NCBI RefSeq assembly: GCF_900120405.1
Contig: NZ_LT635493.1
Span: forward strand, 347,037-411,036
Direction of reading: 5' to 3'
Length of the DNA: 64,000 nucleotides
Origin: Urinicoccus massiliensis
Lineage (GTDB): Bacteria; Bacillota; Clostridia; Tissierellales; Peptoniphilaceae
The stretch's first letter is position 1; each line of letters starts with the position of its first letter. The translations under genes and the position numbers were made by a program. Of this stretch, positions 44,035 to 54,189 are shown one piece after another. The notes beneath the pieces were generated by a model. It was not told where the DNA came from, ran no database searches, and was given only the letters and a program-made list of their open reading frames with translations.

Positions 44035-44439
44035 TAATAATTCTCTAAATTAAGGTAATTTCCTAAAAAAATCCCTTTCTTTCCTTTTTTATATGGGAAA
44101 AGATGAAAAAGATAATCTCCCTTCATTTTTTACTTTTCCCAACAAGGATTTTTTGGGCCTCTTCCGACTACAAGCCTGATCTTTGAATAAAAACAAGTTT
44201 ATATTATAGCAAATTTTTTCTCTTCTCCAAGACTCCTGACCTAAAAAAATAAAAAAATAGAAAAAATTTTTCCACTTACCTGTTTAAACCCCTTATCTTG
44301 TGTACAATCAGAGTTTAAATATTGCTTTCTGCTACTCCCCCCTGGGGCCCAAGCTGAATACATTCCTAATGACATTTTATATTTCATGACCCCGACTCGA
44401 CTTATCATTTAAAAATATGCCCCTAAAAGCTCCTTCCAT
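44035..44439. other. AT-rich intergenic region
   Basis: No gene seen. It contains an inverted repeat (GGGAAAAG...CTTTTCCC, 44095-44140) and a second possible minus-strand promoter, TTGGAG-16 nt-TATAAT (44230-44203), which would give feo a ~260-nt leader. Confidence 0.4.
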
Positions 44440-44467
44440 AAAAAAAAGAGTGGGGTCTCCCACTCTT
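44440..44467 (-). terminator. Terminator of the CorC/CNNM gene
   Basis: AAGAGTGGG/CCCACTCTT stem followed on the minus strand by eight T. Confidence 0.9.
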
Positions 44468-44468
44468 G

Positions 44469-45725
44469 TCATTCTTTGTCTTCTAGTAAAATCAAGTCCA
44501 GGCTTTCGATTTTTCTCTTGTCCATTTTCTTGACGATAAAGAGGGTCTTGCCCTTTTTCACTTCGTCTCCTTCCACTGGGAGTCTTTCCAGCTGTTCCAT
44601 GACCCAGCCACCAATGGAGTCGTAGTTTTCGCTTTCCAAATTTAGGCCAAAGGTTTCGTTGACTTCGTCAATCCTCAGTTCCGGGTCTATCCGGTAGTGG
44701 TTTTTCTCCAATTTAATGAAGGGGTTTTCTTGGTCGTATTCGTCGTCGATTTCTCCCAAGAATTCTTCCACTATGTCTTCGATGCTGACGATACCTGAGG
44801 TGCCGCCGTACTCGTCAACAATAATGGACAGGGAGACGTTTCTTTGCCGCATTTGCCGAAAGAGGTCAATCACCGGCATGTACTCGTAGCCAAAATAGGG
44901 CTCGTGGAGGTAGTCTTCTATCTTGATGGACTTGTGTTTTTCCAGGGGAAGAACCAGGTCCTTCAGGTGGAGGACTCCTACAATGTGGTCGATGTTTTCC
45001 CGGTAGACGGGGATCCGCGAAAAGTTATTTTCTTGGATAAAGTCAAAGAGCTCTTGGTGGCTGCACTCGATGTCCAGGGCGGATACGGAGGTCCTAGGGG
45101 TCATAATGGACAGGGCCTGGTCTTCCTTGATGTCCAAAACATTGTTGATAAAGGATGTTTCTTCGTCCATAAGGATACCCTGCTCTTCTGACACGTCTAC
45201 AATGGTCCGGATTTCCTCCTTGGTAATCTTGTCTTCCCCGGCGTTTTTCCCATCCAGGACCCGGATCAAGAAGTTGGTAATAATCCCTAAAAGGTAGATC
45301 AGGGGGGTCAGGATTTTTTTCAAGACCAGGATGATTCCTGATGACCTTAGGGCCATGGGTTCGGGGTTGATTTGGGCCAAGGACTTGGGGGTGATTTCAC
45401 CGAAGATTAAAACCAGGATGGTCATGACTACGGTGGACAGGATGGGGCCCTTTGACCCGCCATAGAGCTTGGTAAAAAACACCGTGGCTATGGCGGAGGC
45501 ACCAATGTTGACGATGTTGTTCCCTACCAGGATGGTGGTGATCATCTTGGAGGGTTCTTCTAGGACTTTTTCTAAAAATCCTGCATTTTTTACCTTTTTG
45601 TCTTTAAGTTGCCGGACCTTGTAGGGGCTTAGGGTGGTTAGGGCTGTTTCTGAAGAGGAAAAAAAGGCCGACAGGCCAATTAATATTATTAAAGATAGGA
45701 TCTGGATGATGCTATTGGGGTCCAA
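44469..45725 (-). CDS. CNNM/CorC-type membrane protein (DUF21, CBS pair, CorC_HlyC)
   Basis: 418 residues. DUF21 membrane domain with four hydrophobic helices (first ~190 residues, including LSAFFSSSETALTTLSPYKVRQL). A tandem CBS domain spans about 205-325 (MTPRTSVSALDIE..., VDEYGGTSGIVSIEDIVEEFLGEI). A C-terminal CorC_HlyC domain follows at about 340-410. Relatives are Mg2+/Co2+ transporters; the 'hemolysin' name is historical. TTG start at 45725, 26 bases after the dnaB stop, so probably co-transcribed with dnaB. Confidence 0.9.
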   Translation of the reverse strand: MDPNSIIQILSLIILIGLSAFFSSSETALTTLSPYKVRQLKDKKVKNAGFLEKVLEEPSKMITTILVGNNIVNIGASAIATVFFTKLYGGSKGPILSTVVMTILVLIFGEITPKSLAQINPEPMALRSSGIILVLKKILTPLIYLLGIITNFLIRVLDGKNAGEDKITKEEIRTIVDVSEEQGILMDEETSFINNVLDIKEDQALSIMTPRTSVSALDIECSHQELFDFIQENNFSRIPVYRENIDHIVGVLHLKDLVLPLEKHKSIKIEDYLHEPYFGYEYMPVIDLFRQMRQRNVSLSIIVDEYGGTSGIVSIEDIVEEFLGEIDDEYDQENPFIKLEKNHYRIDPELRIDEVNETFGLNLESENYDSIGGWVMEQLERLPVEGDEVKKGKTLFIVKKMDKRKIESLDLILLEDKE

Positions 45726-45751
45726 TACGTCACTCTTTCTACTTAATCGAA

Positions 45752-47086
45752 TTAAGGTTCATTGCGAAATTCCATACTTACGAACTTGGTGTATTCTTTC
45801 TTGAAGACCAGGTCTACTGTCCCTGTTGGGCCGTTTCTGTGCTTGGCAATAATGAGTTCTCCAGTGTTTTTCTTTTCTGAATCTTCATGGTAGTAGTCGT
45901 CCCGGTAGAGGAACATAACTACGTCGGCGTCTTGTTCGATGGCTCCACTTTCTCTCAGGTCTGACAGGATGGGCCGGTGGTCTTGTCTCAATTCCGGCGC
46001 CCGAGAAAGCTGGGACAGGGCCAGGACGGGAACGTCTAATTCCTTGGCTATCCCCTTTAGGGCTCGGGAGATGGCGGAGATTTCTTGTTGCCGAGACTCA
46101 GGCCGGCCGGAGCTTTCCATAAGTTGTAAATAGTCTATAACGATGAGGTCCAGGCCTTTTTCCATCTTGAGCTTGCGGCACTTGGCCTTGAGTTCCAAGG
46201 GGGATATGCCTGGTGTGTCGTCAATGTCGATGCTGATGGCCTGCATGACCTGGATGGCGTCAATGATTTTTTTCCACTCGTCTGCGTCCAGGTTGGCGGA
46301 AATGATCTTACTCAAATCCACATGGGCCACAGAGGACAGGATTCTTTGAACCAATTGGGGGGCACTCATTTCCAGAGAAAACATGGCCACCCGGGCCTGG
46401 TCTTGCATGGCGGCATTGGTGGCGATGTTGACCATCAAGGCCGTCTTTCCCATGGAGGGTCTGGCAGCCAAAAGAACCAAGTCGCTTTTTTGCAGGCCGG
46501 ACAATTTCCGGTTGAGGTCGGAAAATCCTGTGTTGAGACCTGTCAGGGCCTTGGGGTTTTCGGCTTTTTTCTGCATGGTTTCAAAGGTCTCTTGGATGAC
46601 TTCGGTCATTGGCAAAAAGCCTCCCCTTTGAGAACCTTCCGTAATGTCAAAAATACTTTTTTCTGCCTTTTCCAAAAGGGCATCGACTTCGCCGGTTTGG
46701 CTGTAGGCATCGGACATGATCCCGTCGGAGGCCTGGATGAGCTTCCTTAAAGTGGACTTGTCCTTGACGATTTTGCAATAGTATTTTACATTGCTGGTGG
46801 TGACAACGGCCGCAGACAGGGCGGCCAGGTAGGCTGTCCCTCCAACTTCCTTGAGTTGGCCCTTGGACCTTAATTGGTTGGCCACAGTCAAGAGGTCCGC
46901 CGGCTCGTTCATATTGTAGAGGTCCAGGATGGCCAGGTAAATTTCTCCATGGGACTTCCGATAGAAGTCTTGGGCATGTAAAAATTCAACGGCTGTGGTG
47001 ATGCTTTCCTTTTCCAGGAGCATGGACCCTAGAACATTGATTTCCGCATCCTCGTCATAGGGAGGAATTCGTCCGTTTTCTTCCAT
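45752..47086 (-). CDS. dnaB: Replicative DNA helicase DnaB
   Basis: 444 residues. N-terminal helical domain (PPYDEDAEINVLGSMLLEK) that contacts primase, then the RecA-like ATPase with Walker A AARPSMGKTALMVN near 205, Walker B LDLIVIDYLQLM and the arginine-finger region KHRNGPTGTV near the end. Unwinds DNA at the replication fork. The start overlaps the rplI stop by one base (TAATG). This gene order is conserved across Firmicutes. Confidence 0.97.
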   Translation of the reverse strand: MEENGRIPPYDEDAEINVLGSMLLEKESITTAVEFLHAQDFYRKSHGEIYLAILDLYNMNEPADLLTVANQLRSKGQLKEVGGTAYLAALSAAVVTTSNVKYYCKIVKDKSTLRKLIQASDGIMSDAYSQTGEVDALLEKAEKSIFDITEGSQRGGFLPMTEVIQETFETMQKKAENPKALTGLNTGFSDLNRKLSGLQKSDLVLLAARPSMGKTALMVNIATNAAMQDQARVAMFSLEMSAPQLVQRILSSVAHVDLSKIISANLDADEWKKIIDAIQVMQAISIDIDDTPGISPLELKAKCRKLKMEKGLDLIVIDYLQLMESSGRPESRQQEISAISRALKGIAKELDVPVLALSQLSRAPELRQDHRPILSDLRESGAIEQDADVVMFLYRDDYYHEDSEKKNTGELIIAKHRNGPTGTVDLVFKKEYTKFVSMEFRNEP

Positions 47087-47535
47087 TAGTCTTGGGTTTG
47101 GACATCAATCCGGACCTTGGCAATCATTTCAGGATAAACCCGCACATCCACTGTGTGGACGCCTGCCTGTTTGATGTTTTCCTTTAATTCAATTTTTTTC
47201 CGGTCAATGGCCACCTTGACCTGGTCCTTAATGGCTTTTTCTATATCCTTGTTGGTAATGGCGCCAAAGAGGCGACCTCCATCGCCCCCCTTGGCCAAAA
47301 TGGTAATTTTTGTCTTTTCTAATTGGTCCTTGACCTTGGAGGCTTCTTCTTTTCTTTCTTTTTCTTGGGCTGCCTTTTCAGCTTGGTCGGCTTCCCAGAC
47401 CTTTAAATTTTCAGCAGTTGCTTCTATGGCTAGGTCTCTGGGAAATAAAAAGTTTCTTGCATAGCCGTCGCTGGTTTGGACCAGGTCTCCTTTTTTCCCC
47501 AGGTTTTTTACATTTTCTGTTAAGATTATTTTCAT
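47086..47535 (-). CDS. rplI: 50S ribosomal protein L9
   Basis: 149 residues. N-terminal rRNA-binding domain MKIILTENVKNLGKKGDLVQTSDGYARNFLFPRDLAIEA, long connecting helix, and C-terminal domain with GGRLFGAITNKDI. Its ATG overlaps the gdpP stop (ATGA) and its stop overlaps the dnaB start. Confidence 0.98.
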   Translation of the reverse strand: MKIILTENVKNLGKKGDLVQTSDGYARNFLFPRDLAIEATAENLKVWEADQAEKAAQEKERKEEASKVKDQLEKTKITILAKGGDGGRLFGAITNKDIEKAIKDQVKVAIDRKKIELKENIKQAGVHTVDVRVYPEMIAKVRIDVQTQD

Positions 47536-49526
47536 ACTTCTGCTCCTTCTTCTAAATATTCTTCAATGGCATGAAGAAGTTGGTCTTTTGCCTCATCCAA
47601 GGAGTCGGTTTCAATTTGGGCTCCCGCCATGTTCAAGTGGCCTCCCCCGCCGATTTTTTCCAAGATCAATTGGACAGATAGTTCTCCCAGGCTCCGGCCG
47701 GAAATGTGGATGGTTTTTTCCTTTTTGGTCAAGACAAAAGAGGCCTTGATGCCGTGGATATCCAAGAGTTCATTGGCTGCTTGGGCTGCCACCAAGACAG
47801 AGTTGGCTGCCTGGCGGTCCAGGTAGGATACGGCAATATAGTCAAAGTAAATCTTGGCATTATGGACCACTTCTGCCCGGGCCAAGATGGTGTCGTAGTC
47901 GTCTTCAAATAGGACCCGGACCTTACTCATGTCAGCACCAGCCCGCCGGAGGTTGCTGGCGGCTTCAAAGGTCCGGACTCCTGTATGGTAGGTGAAATTT
48001 TTGGTGTCTACCACAATCCCACTCATGAGGGCGTCGGCCTCAAAATTGGTCAGGTGGAAGTCGTCGGACATGTAGGTCAGCATCTCGGTTACCAGTTCGC
48101 TGGTGGAGGAAGCATAGGGTTCTACATAGCTTAAGACGGGATTGTCTACAAATTCTTTCCCCCGCCTATGGTGGTCAATAACCACAATATTTGGAATTAT
48201 ATCCACCAGGGCAGGATGTTCGGTAAAGGAGGGTTTGTGGTTGTCCACCATAATCAAAAGAGAATCCTTGGTGGCCATGTCTTGGGCTTGGGCCCCGGTG
48301 ACAAAGCGTTCCCTTAAAGAGGGTTGCTCCTTGTCCATCCTATTTAAAAGGTTGTCGATGCTGGGGTTGGACTTGTTTAAAACTAAATAGCCCTCCTTGC
48401 CCCGGTTGGCTACGGCGCGTAAAACGCCTATGCCGGACCCAATGGCATCCATATCGGCATTGCCATGTCCCATGACGAAAACCCGTCTGGACCGGTCGAT
48501 CAATTGCCTTAGGGCCACACCAATGACCCGGGCCTTGACCTTGTTTCTCTTTTCAACGGCCTTGGACTTGCCGCCAAAAAATTCATAGGAGTCGTGGATC
48601 CGGACCACTGCCTGGTCTCCCCCACGGCCCAAGGCCACATCCAGGGAGGTGTCGGCTTCCTTGTAGGATTCCATATAGGTCAAACCCGGTCGACTAACCC
48701 CAATGGACAGGGTCAGGGGCAGGATGTTTTCAAAGTCCAGGCTCCGGATGATGTCCAGAAGGTCAAAGCGGCGTTTTTTTAATTCCACAAAGGATTCCTG
48801 GCTCATAACAGCCAGGTAGGTATCCTGGTCAAACTTTCTCAAGATGGCATTGACCTCATGGAAGTATTGGGAAATGGTGGAGTCCAGTTTGGCTTGGACC
48901 ATGGGACGGAGGTTGGAGTCAATGGAGTCCATGGCCTCGTCATGGTTGTCCACCTCTACAATGGCCACGACGGGCTTGTTGTCTTCGGCAAACTTTTTTA
49001 GGTCCTCATATCTACTGGTGTCCACCCAATAGTACATTTTTAAGTTTTTTCGGTCGGAAGACTTGGTTTCCACTTCATTGGGATAGACGGTGTAGGTTCT
49101 GTCCTCCAGGGTCATGGAAAAGGCCGTTTCTTCCTTGTGGTCCTTTTTCCTCTCGGTCAGGTCCACAATTTTATTCAAAGAAGACCCGATCAGGGAGTTT
49201 TCTTCCTTGAAAAGTTTTATAAAGGGGGTGTTGTACCAGACGATCTTGTCCTGGTCATCGGCAATAACCAGGGGAAAGGGCATGGAAAAAATCGCATGCT
49301 TGGTCAGCTGGTCAAAGTCTTCATTCATGTGTTCCAGGTAGTCGATAAATTCTTCATTCTTCCCGGCCACCTTCCTGTAGCTGGCATAGACAGCATAGCC
49401 CGTAGCCAGAAGGCCCAAGGCTCCCAGGACGGGGTCCTTGGTCAAAAGGGCTATGGACACCAAGGCCAAGGCCCCTAGGGGCAGAATAAAGTCCTTTATA
49501 TCTAAAATTTTTGTATCATTCTCCAT
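47532..49526 (-). CDS. gdpP: Cyclic-di-AMP phosphodiesterase GdpP
   Basis: 664 residues. Two N-terminal transmembrane helices (to ~50), a PAS-like domain (FPLVIADDQDKIVWYN near 85), a degenerate GGDEF-like domain (~170-300), then the DHH domain with GHGNADMDAIGSG near 350 and VVIDHHRRG near 450. The DHHA1 domain ends in GGGGHLNMAGAQ. Hydrolyses c-di-AMP, which controls potassium and osmolyte transport and cell-wall stress. Sits between the yybS-like gene and rplI, as in Bacillus and Staphylococcus. Confidence 0.95.
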   Translation of the reverse strand: MENDTKILDIKDFILPLGALALVSIALLTKDPVLGALGLLATGYAVYASYRKVAGKNEEFIDYLEHMNEDFDQLTKHAIFSMPFPLVIADDQDKIVWYNTPFIKLFKEENSLIGSSLNKIVDLTERKKDHKEETAFSMTLEDRTYTVYPNEVETKSSDRKNLKMYYWVDTSRYEDLKKFAEDNKPVVAIVEVDNHDEAMDSIDSNLRPMVQAKLDSTISQYFHEVNAILRKFDQDTYLAVMSQESFVELKKRRFDLLDIIRSLDFENILPLTLSIGVSRPGLTYMESYKEADTSLDVALGRGGDQAVVRIHDSYEFFGGKSKAVEKRNKVKARVIGVALRQLIDRSRRVFVMGHGNADMDAIGSGIGVLRAVANRGKEGYLVLNKSNPSIDNLLNRMDKEQPSLRERFVTGAQAQDMATKDSLLIMVDNHKPSFTEHPALVDIIPNIVVIDHHRRGKEFVDNPVLSYVEPYASSTSELVTEMLTYMSDDFHLTNFEADALMSGIVVDTKNFTYHTGVRTFEAASNLRRAGADMSKVRVLFEDDYDTILARAEVVHNAKIYFDYIAVSYLDRQAANSVLVAAQAANELLDIHGIKASFVLTKKEKTIHISGRSLGELSVQLILEKIGGGGHLNMAGAQIETDSLDEAKDQLLHAIEEYLEEGAEV

Positions 49527-49539
49527 AGAGTCTTCCCTT

Positions 49540-50442
49540 TCATTTTAAGTGAATCCGTCTTAGATTCAAAAGACTGTCTAAGAGGCCCAAAAAGGCCAGA
49601 GGAATTTGCAGGAGGGGGGTTAGGACAATCATGGTTAAGAGGATGGCCTTAAAGAAACGAACCATCCTTAACTTCACCAGGGAAAAGTCCACCAGGGCCA
49701 GGCCCTGGATGAAAAATAAAAATCCCACTAGGACCAGGCCGTTATTCAAGAGGAGGGGGGCAAATTTGTCCAAGTCTGCCTGGAAGACCAGGCCCAGGAC
49801 TAGAAAGGTCCCCAGGATGGCAAAGATCCCTTGGGGGAGCCTAAAGTAAAAGAAAGACGGCGGTTGCACCACCAACTTCCCCCTTAAGAGCAACTTTCTC
49901 CCGGTAAAGGTCAGGGTGACATAGGTCACAATGAGAGAAAGAACCACCAAGATGGCCGGCAGGTATTGGACCATGCCCCTGACCATACTTTCAAAGGCCG
50001 GAATGTAGCTGGTCATAGAGTCCTGCCAAATTCCCGCTTCCCTTTGCATTTGAATAATTTCTTGGGGAAAGTTATCTTTTTGGATAAAGCCTAAGACCCC
50101 AGTGGACTGGAGGACCACCAGGATGGACAGCAAAAAGAGTCCGCTGGACAAGGCCAAGCTGGCAAGCAGGTCTTTTTTGGTCACCAGGCAATAGTGCAGG
50201 ATTAAAATCAAGGGGCCAAAGAGGGTAAACAGCACCATCCCCATCCTAGGCACCAGGGCTTCCAGGACCAGGCAAAGGCCCAGAAAGGTCCCCATTATTT
50301 TTACTAGGCCCCTGTCCATGGCCTCTGTTAAAAATAACATGGGCAAAAAGACATAGGCTATAGGAATTAAAATGCCAATGATGCCAATCCCGATGGATAG
50401 GAGAATCATGGGCAATAATGACTTACTTTTTATCGGTTTCAA
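49540..50442 (-). CDS. YybS-like multi-pass membrane protein (DUF2232)
   Basis: 300 residues with about eight hydrophobic helices and few charges. TTG start at 50442 with GAGGTG five bases before. It lies 13 nt upstream of gdpP, the conserved location of yybS/DUF2232 genes in Firmicutes. The function is not established; membership is judged from topology and synteny. Confidence 0.75.
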   Translation of the reverse strand: MKPIKSKSLLPMILLSIGIGIIGILIPIAYVFLPMLFLTEAMDRGLVKIMGTFLGLCLVLEALVPRMGMVLFTLFGPLILILHYCLVTKKDLLASLALSSGLFLLSILVVLQSTGVLGFIQKDNFPQEIIQMQREAGIWQDSMTSYIPAFESMVRGMVQYLPAILVVLSLIVTYVTLTFTGRKLLLRGKLVVQPPSFFYFRLPQGIFAILGTFLVLGLVFQADLDKFAPLLLNNGLVLVGFLFFIQGLALVDFSLVKLRMVRFFKAILLTMIVLTPLLQIPLAFLGLLDSLLNLRRIHLK

Positions 50443-50522
50443 TCAATCACCTCTTATCTATATAATATACCATATTCCGGCTCATTCTACTAGACTTAGA
50501 CACAATTGCCTCTTCCTAAAGC

Positions 50523-50550
50523 AAAATCCCCGGCCAAGACCGGGGGTTCA
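50523..50550 (-). terminator. Probable terminator of uppP
   Basis: CCCCGG-TCTTGG-CCGGGG hairpin followed by ATTTTGCTTT, a weak U tract. Confidence 0.55.
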
Positions 50551-50551
50551 C

Positions 50552-51367
50552 TTATAGAAACAAGATAAAGACTAGGATTCCCACAATGATTCGGTAGATA
50601 CCGAAGGGGACAAAGTCGTGTTTTTTGATAAAGTTCATAAAGACCCGAATCACCAGGTAGGCCGTAATAAAGGACACCAGGCCGCCAAATAGGATCATGA
50701 TCCATTGGCTGGGGTCGAAGCCGTGGACATTTTTAACCACCTTTAAGAGGGTGGCCCCCAGCATGGTGGGAATGGCCAGGAAGAAAGAAAATTCTGCCGC
50801 ATCCACCCTTTTTAGACCCAGGGTCATGGCCCCGATAATGGTGGCGGCTGACCGACTGGTGCCGGGAATCATGGCCAGGCATTGGAAAAATCCAATCCCC
50901 AAGGCATAGCTATAGGGGACTTCTTCCAGGCTTTGGAACTTGGCAGGCCGGACTCGTTTTTCCATGAGGATGATGACAATCCCCCATAGGACCAAGGTCA
51001 CAGCCACAACTTTTTCCGAAAAGAGGTACTTGTCAATCAAATCGTCAAACAAGAGGCCCAGGACCATGGCCGGCAGGACCCCCACCAGGACCTTGGCCCA
51101 AAGTTCCACAATCTTCCGTCTTTTTTTAGGCGTCATGGCCTGACCATTTTGGTCCACAGAGGCCAGGGGGTTTAGTTTTCGAAAATACAAGACCACCACA
51201 GCCAGGATGGCCCCCAATTGGATACAAACGTCAAAGGCGTTTTGAAAATTCTCCGGACTCAATTGAAACCAGCGGTGGAACAAGATCAGGTGCCCCGTAC
51301 TGGATACAGGTAAAAATTCTGTAATTCCTTCTACAATACCAAGTATGAATACATTAAACCAGGCCAT
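50552..51367 (-). CDS. uppP: Undecaprenyl-diphosphatase UppP (BacA family)
   Basis: 271 residues, about eight membrane helices. The BacA signatures GIVEGITEFLPVSSTGH near residues 11-27 and PGTSRSAATIIGAMTLG near 165 hold the catalytic Glu, His and Arg. Dephosphorylates undecaprenyl diphosphate to recycle the lipid carrier for cell-wall synthesis; overexpression gives bacitracin resistance in other species. GGAGGAAGT precedes ATG 51367. Functionally linked to murJ and glmM elsewhere in the window. Confidence 0.95.
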   Translation of the reverse strand: MAWFNVFILGIVEGITEFLPVSSTGHLILFHRWFQLSPENFQNAFDVCIQLGAILAVVVLYFRKLNPLASVDQNGQAMTPKKRRKIVELWAKVLVGVLPAMVLGLLFDDLIDKYLFSEKVVAVTLVLWGIVIILMEKRVRPAKFQSLEEVPYSYALGIGFFQCLAMIPGTSRSAATIIGAMTLGLKRVDAAEFSFFLAIPTMLGATLLKVVKNVHGFDPSQWIMILFGGLVSFITAYLVIRVFMNFIKKHDFVPFGIYRIIVGILVFILFL

Positions 51368-51463
51368 ACTTCCTCCTTCAATATTTTTTAACCTTCCCTA
51401 TTATACCACATCATGGCCAAAGAAAAAGAAGCCCTTGTTAAAGAGCTTCTAATTTTTTTAATC

Positions 51464-54172
51464 CTACTTTTCAAACTTTTCTTGGATTTTTCTAAAACGG
51501 ATCATTTTTTGTACTTCTCCCAAGACCAAGGGGATAAAGGCGCCAATTAAGACGATAAGCCAATCATTTAGACCAATGTCCACCAGGTGGAAGAGTTCTT
51601 CTAGGAAGGGAACATACATAACGATGACCATCAAGAAGAAGGAAAAAGCAGTTGCCTTAACCAGGGAGGGGTTGCTAAAGACCCCAATGTGGAAGAGGGT
51701 AAAGTTGATGGACCGGGAAGAATAACTTCGCAAGAGTTCGGCCAAGATCAAGGTTGAAAAGGCCATGGTCCTTGCCGTATCCAGGCCAAGACCGGTGTTG
51801 CCATAGCGGTTGAGGCCAATGACATAGGCTCCCAGGGTGGCAATGGTAATGGCAATGGATTGGACGGCCACGGTAATGGAAATTTCCTTGTCCAAAATGG
51901 GTTCCTTGGGGTCTCTGGGCTTTTCGTACATGGTGTCGTCTTCCCCCTTTTCCATACCCAGGGCCAGGGCCGGGAAGGAGTCGGTTAAGAGGTTGAGCCA
52001 CAAGAGTTGGATGGGCAGTAGGGGCACCGGCATATTCAAGAGGATGGCAATGAGGATAACCAAAACTTCCCCAATGTTACAGGATAAGAGGAAGGAAACG
52101 AACTTTTTAATGTTGGCATAGATAATCCGGCCTTCTTCCACGGCGTGGACAATGGTGGCAAAGTTGTCGTCTGTTAAGATGACTTCTGCTGTGGACTTGG
52201 CCACGTCGGTTCCTGTAATCCCCATGGCGATGCCAATGTCCGCCGACTTAATGGCCGGGGCATCGTTGACCCCGTCCCCAGTCATGGCGGTAATGTGGCC
52301 CAATTCCTTCAGGGCCTTGACAATTTGGACCTTGTTTTCCGGACTAACCCGGGCAAAGACCCTCTTGCTTTCCAGGGCCTTTTTCAATTCTTCTGTAGAC
52401 AGTTGGTCCATTTCCCGGCCTGTCATGGCCTGGTCTATGGAATCTGCAATCTTTAATTCCTTGGCAATGGCTACGGCCGTTTCCAGGTAGTCACCAGTAA
52501 TCATAATGGGGATAATTCCCGCTGTCTTACATTGGTGGATGGCGTCTTTAACTTCTTCCCTGGCCGGGTCAATCATCCCCACCAGGCCCACAAAGACCAT
52601 GTCTTTTTCTGTTTCTTCAACCTTGGGCTGGTCAGGAATGGTATCCACCTTTTTAAAGGCAAAGGATAAAACCCTTAGGGCTTCTTGGGCAAAGGAACTG
52701 TTGACGTCCAAAATCTCTTTTCTTGCCTGGTCTGTCAGGTCAATAATTCCCTTCCGGGTCAAGACTTGGCTACACCTTTCCAGGACCATGTCCGGGGCCC
52801 CCTTGGTATAGGAATAGGCCTGGTCTCCCACTTGGTGGAAGGTGGTCATCATCTTCCTAGATGAGTCAAAGGGAATTTCTGCCCTTCTGGGATAGTTTGC
52901 TTCCAAGTCTTCTTGCCAGATATCCGCCTTGCCGGCAAAGGATAAGAGGGATCCTTCTGTAGGGTCTCCCAACATTTTAAAGCCTTCCGGATGGTCTTCC
53001 AGGGAGGCATCGTTGGTTAAAACAGCCACATGGAGGAGCCTTTCCAGGGGAGATTCTTCCAGGTCTTGGACTTCTTCTTGGTCCAGGAGGATTTGTCCCT
53101 TGGGGTCGTAACCTGTCCCGGTAACATGAAAAATTTCTCCGGCAGCATAGGCCTTTTTAACGGTCATTTCATTTTGGGTCAAGGTTCCCGTCTTATCTGA
53201 GCAAATAACCGTTGTGGTTCCCAAAGTTTCTACGGCCAAAAGTTTTTTTACAATGGCATTTTTCTTGGCCATCCGTCCCATACCCAGGGACAAGACAATG
53301 GTAACAATGGCTGGAAGGCCTTCAGGAATAGCGGCTACAGCCAAGGATACAGAGGTTAGGAGGTTTTCAATCAGCTCCAACTTGTATAAAATTCCAACGA
53401 TAAAGACCAAGACGCAGACGCCTACAACGAGAATGCCCAGGGTCTTGGACAGGCCAGCCAATTTCTTTTGAAGGGGGGTTTGTTCTTCCTGGTATTGGGA
53501 AAGAGAGCTGGCAATTTTTCCAATTTCCGTATCTTCTCCTGTGGCTACCACCAGGCCCTTGCCCCGGCCATAGGTAACAATGGAAGAAGAATAGGCCATG
53601 TTGGTCCGGTCGCCTAGGGAAACTTCCCCGTCTAACTTGTCTTGGGCGTGTTTTTCCACAGCTACAGATTCTCCTGTCAGGGAGGATTCGTCAATTTTTA
53701 AGTTGACACTTTCCACCAGGCGGAGGTCTGCCGGGATAATGTCCCCAGTTTCTAAGAGGACCAGGTCACCAGGCACCAAGAGGGGGGAGTCCAGGTCGAT
53801 TTTTTTCCCATCTCTCAAGACCTTGGCCTTGGGGCTGGACAATTTTTGCAGGGCCTCAATGGCTTGTTCCGCCTTGCCCTCCTGGCTCAAGGACAAAATT
53901 GCATTGACAATGACAATGGCAATGATAATGATGGAGTCCACCCATTCTCCCATAAGGGCCGATAGGATGGAGGCAATGACCAGGATAATAATCATGGGGT
54001 CTAAAAATTGCTCGGCCAATTTTTTCCCAAAAGACTTTTTCTTCCCCTCCTTTAATTCATTTCTTCCGTATTTTTCCAAACGATCTTGGCTTTCTGCCTG
54101 AGACAGGCCCTGGTCCAAGTTGGATTCTAATTTTTCCAAGACTTCTTTTTCATCCAGGTTATACCACTGCAT
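51464..54172 (-). CDS. P2A-type cation ATPase under Mn2+ riboswitch, probable Mn2+/Ca2+ exporter
   Basis: 902 residues with cation-ATPase N-domain, actuator domain (TGES), phosphorylation motif ICSDKTGTLTQN near 325, hinge TGDGVNDAPAI and ten helices. Metal-site residues of SERCA-type pumps are kept: PEGLPA in M4, NIGEV in M5 and LLWLNLLTDSFPALALG in M6 (Asn, Thr, Asp). By sequence alone it would be called a Ca2+ pump. The yybP-ykoY-type leader in front of it points instead to Mn2+ export, as for YoaB of Lactococcus and MgtA of pneumococcus. The ion is thus inferred from regulation. Confidence 0.88.
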   Translation of the reverse strand: MQWYNLDEKEVLEKLESNLDQGLSQAESQDRLEKYGRNELKEGKKKSFGKKLAEQFLDPMIIILVIASILSALMGEWVDSIIIIAIVIVNAILSLSQEGKAEQAIEALQKLSSPKAKVLRDGKKIDLDSPLLVPGDLVLLETGDIIPADLRLVESVNLKIDESSLTGESVAVEKHAQDKLDGEVSLGDRTNMAYSSSIVTYGRGKGLVVATGEDTEIGKIASSLSQYQEEQTPLQKKLAGLSKTLGILVVGVCVLVFIVGILYKLELIENLLTSVSLAVAAIPEGLPAIVTIVLSLGMGRMAKKNAIVKKLLAVETLGTTTVICSDKTGTLTQNEMTVKKAYAAGEIFHVTGTGYDPKGQILLDQEEVQDLEESPLERLLHVAVLTNDASLEDHPEGFKMLGDPTEGSLLSFAGKADIWQEDLEANYPRRAEIPFDSSRKMMTTFHQVGDQAYSYTKGAPDMVLERCSQVLTRKGIIDLTDQARKEILDVNSSFAQEALRVLSFAFKKVDTIPDQPKVEETEKDMVFVGLVGMIDPAREEVKDAIHQCKTAGIIPIMITGDYLETAVAIAKELKIADSIDQAMTGREMDQLSTEELKKALESKRVFARVSPENKVQIVKALKELGHITAMTGDGVNDAPAIKSADIGIAMGITGTDVAKSTAEVILTDDNFATIVHAVEEGRIIYANIKKFVSFLLSCNIGEVLVILIAILLNMPVPLLPIQLLWLNLLTDSFPALALGMEKGEDDTMYEKPRDPKEPILDKEISITVAVQSIAITIATLGAYVIGLNRYGNTGLGLDTARTMAFSTLILAELLRSYSSRSINFTLFHIGVFSNPSLVKATAFSFFLMVIVMYVPFLEELFHLVDIGLNDWLIVLIGAFIPLVLGEVQKMIRFRKIQEKFEK

Positions 54173-54189
54173 CCGTCTTCTCCTTTCTT

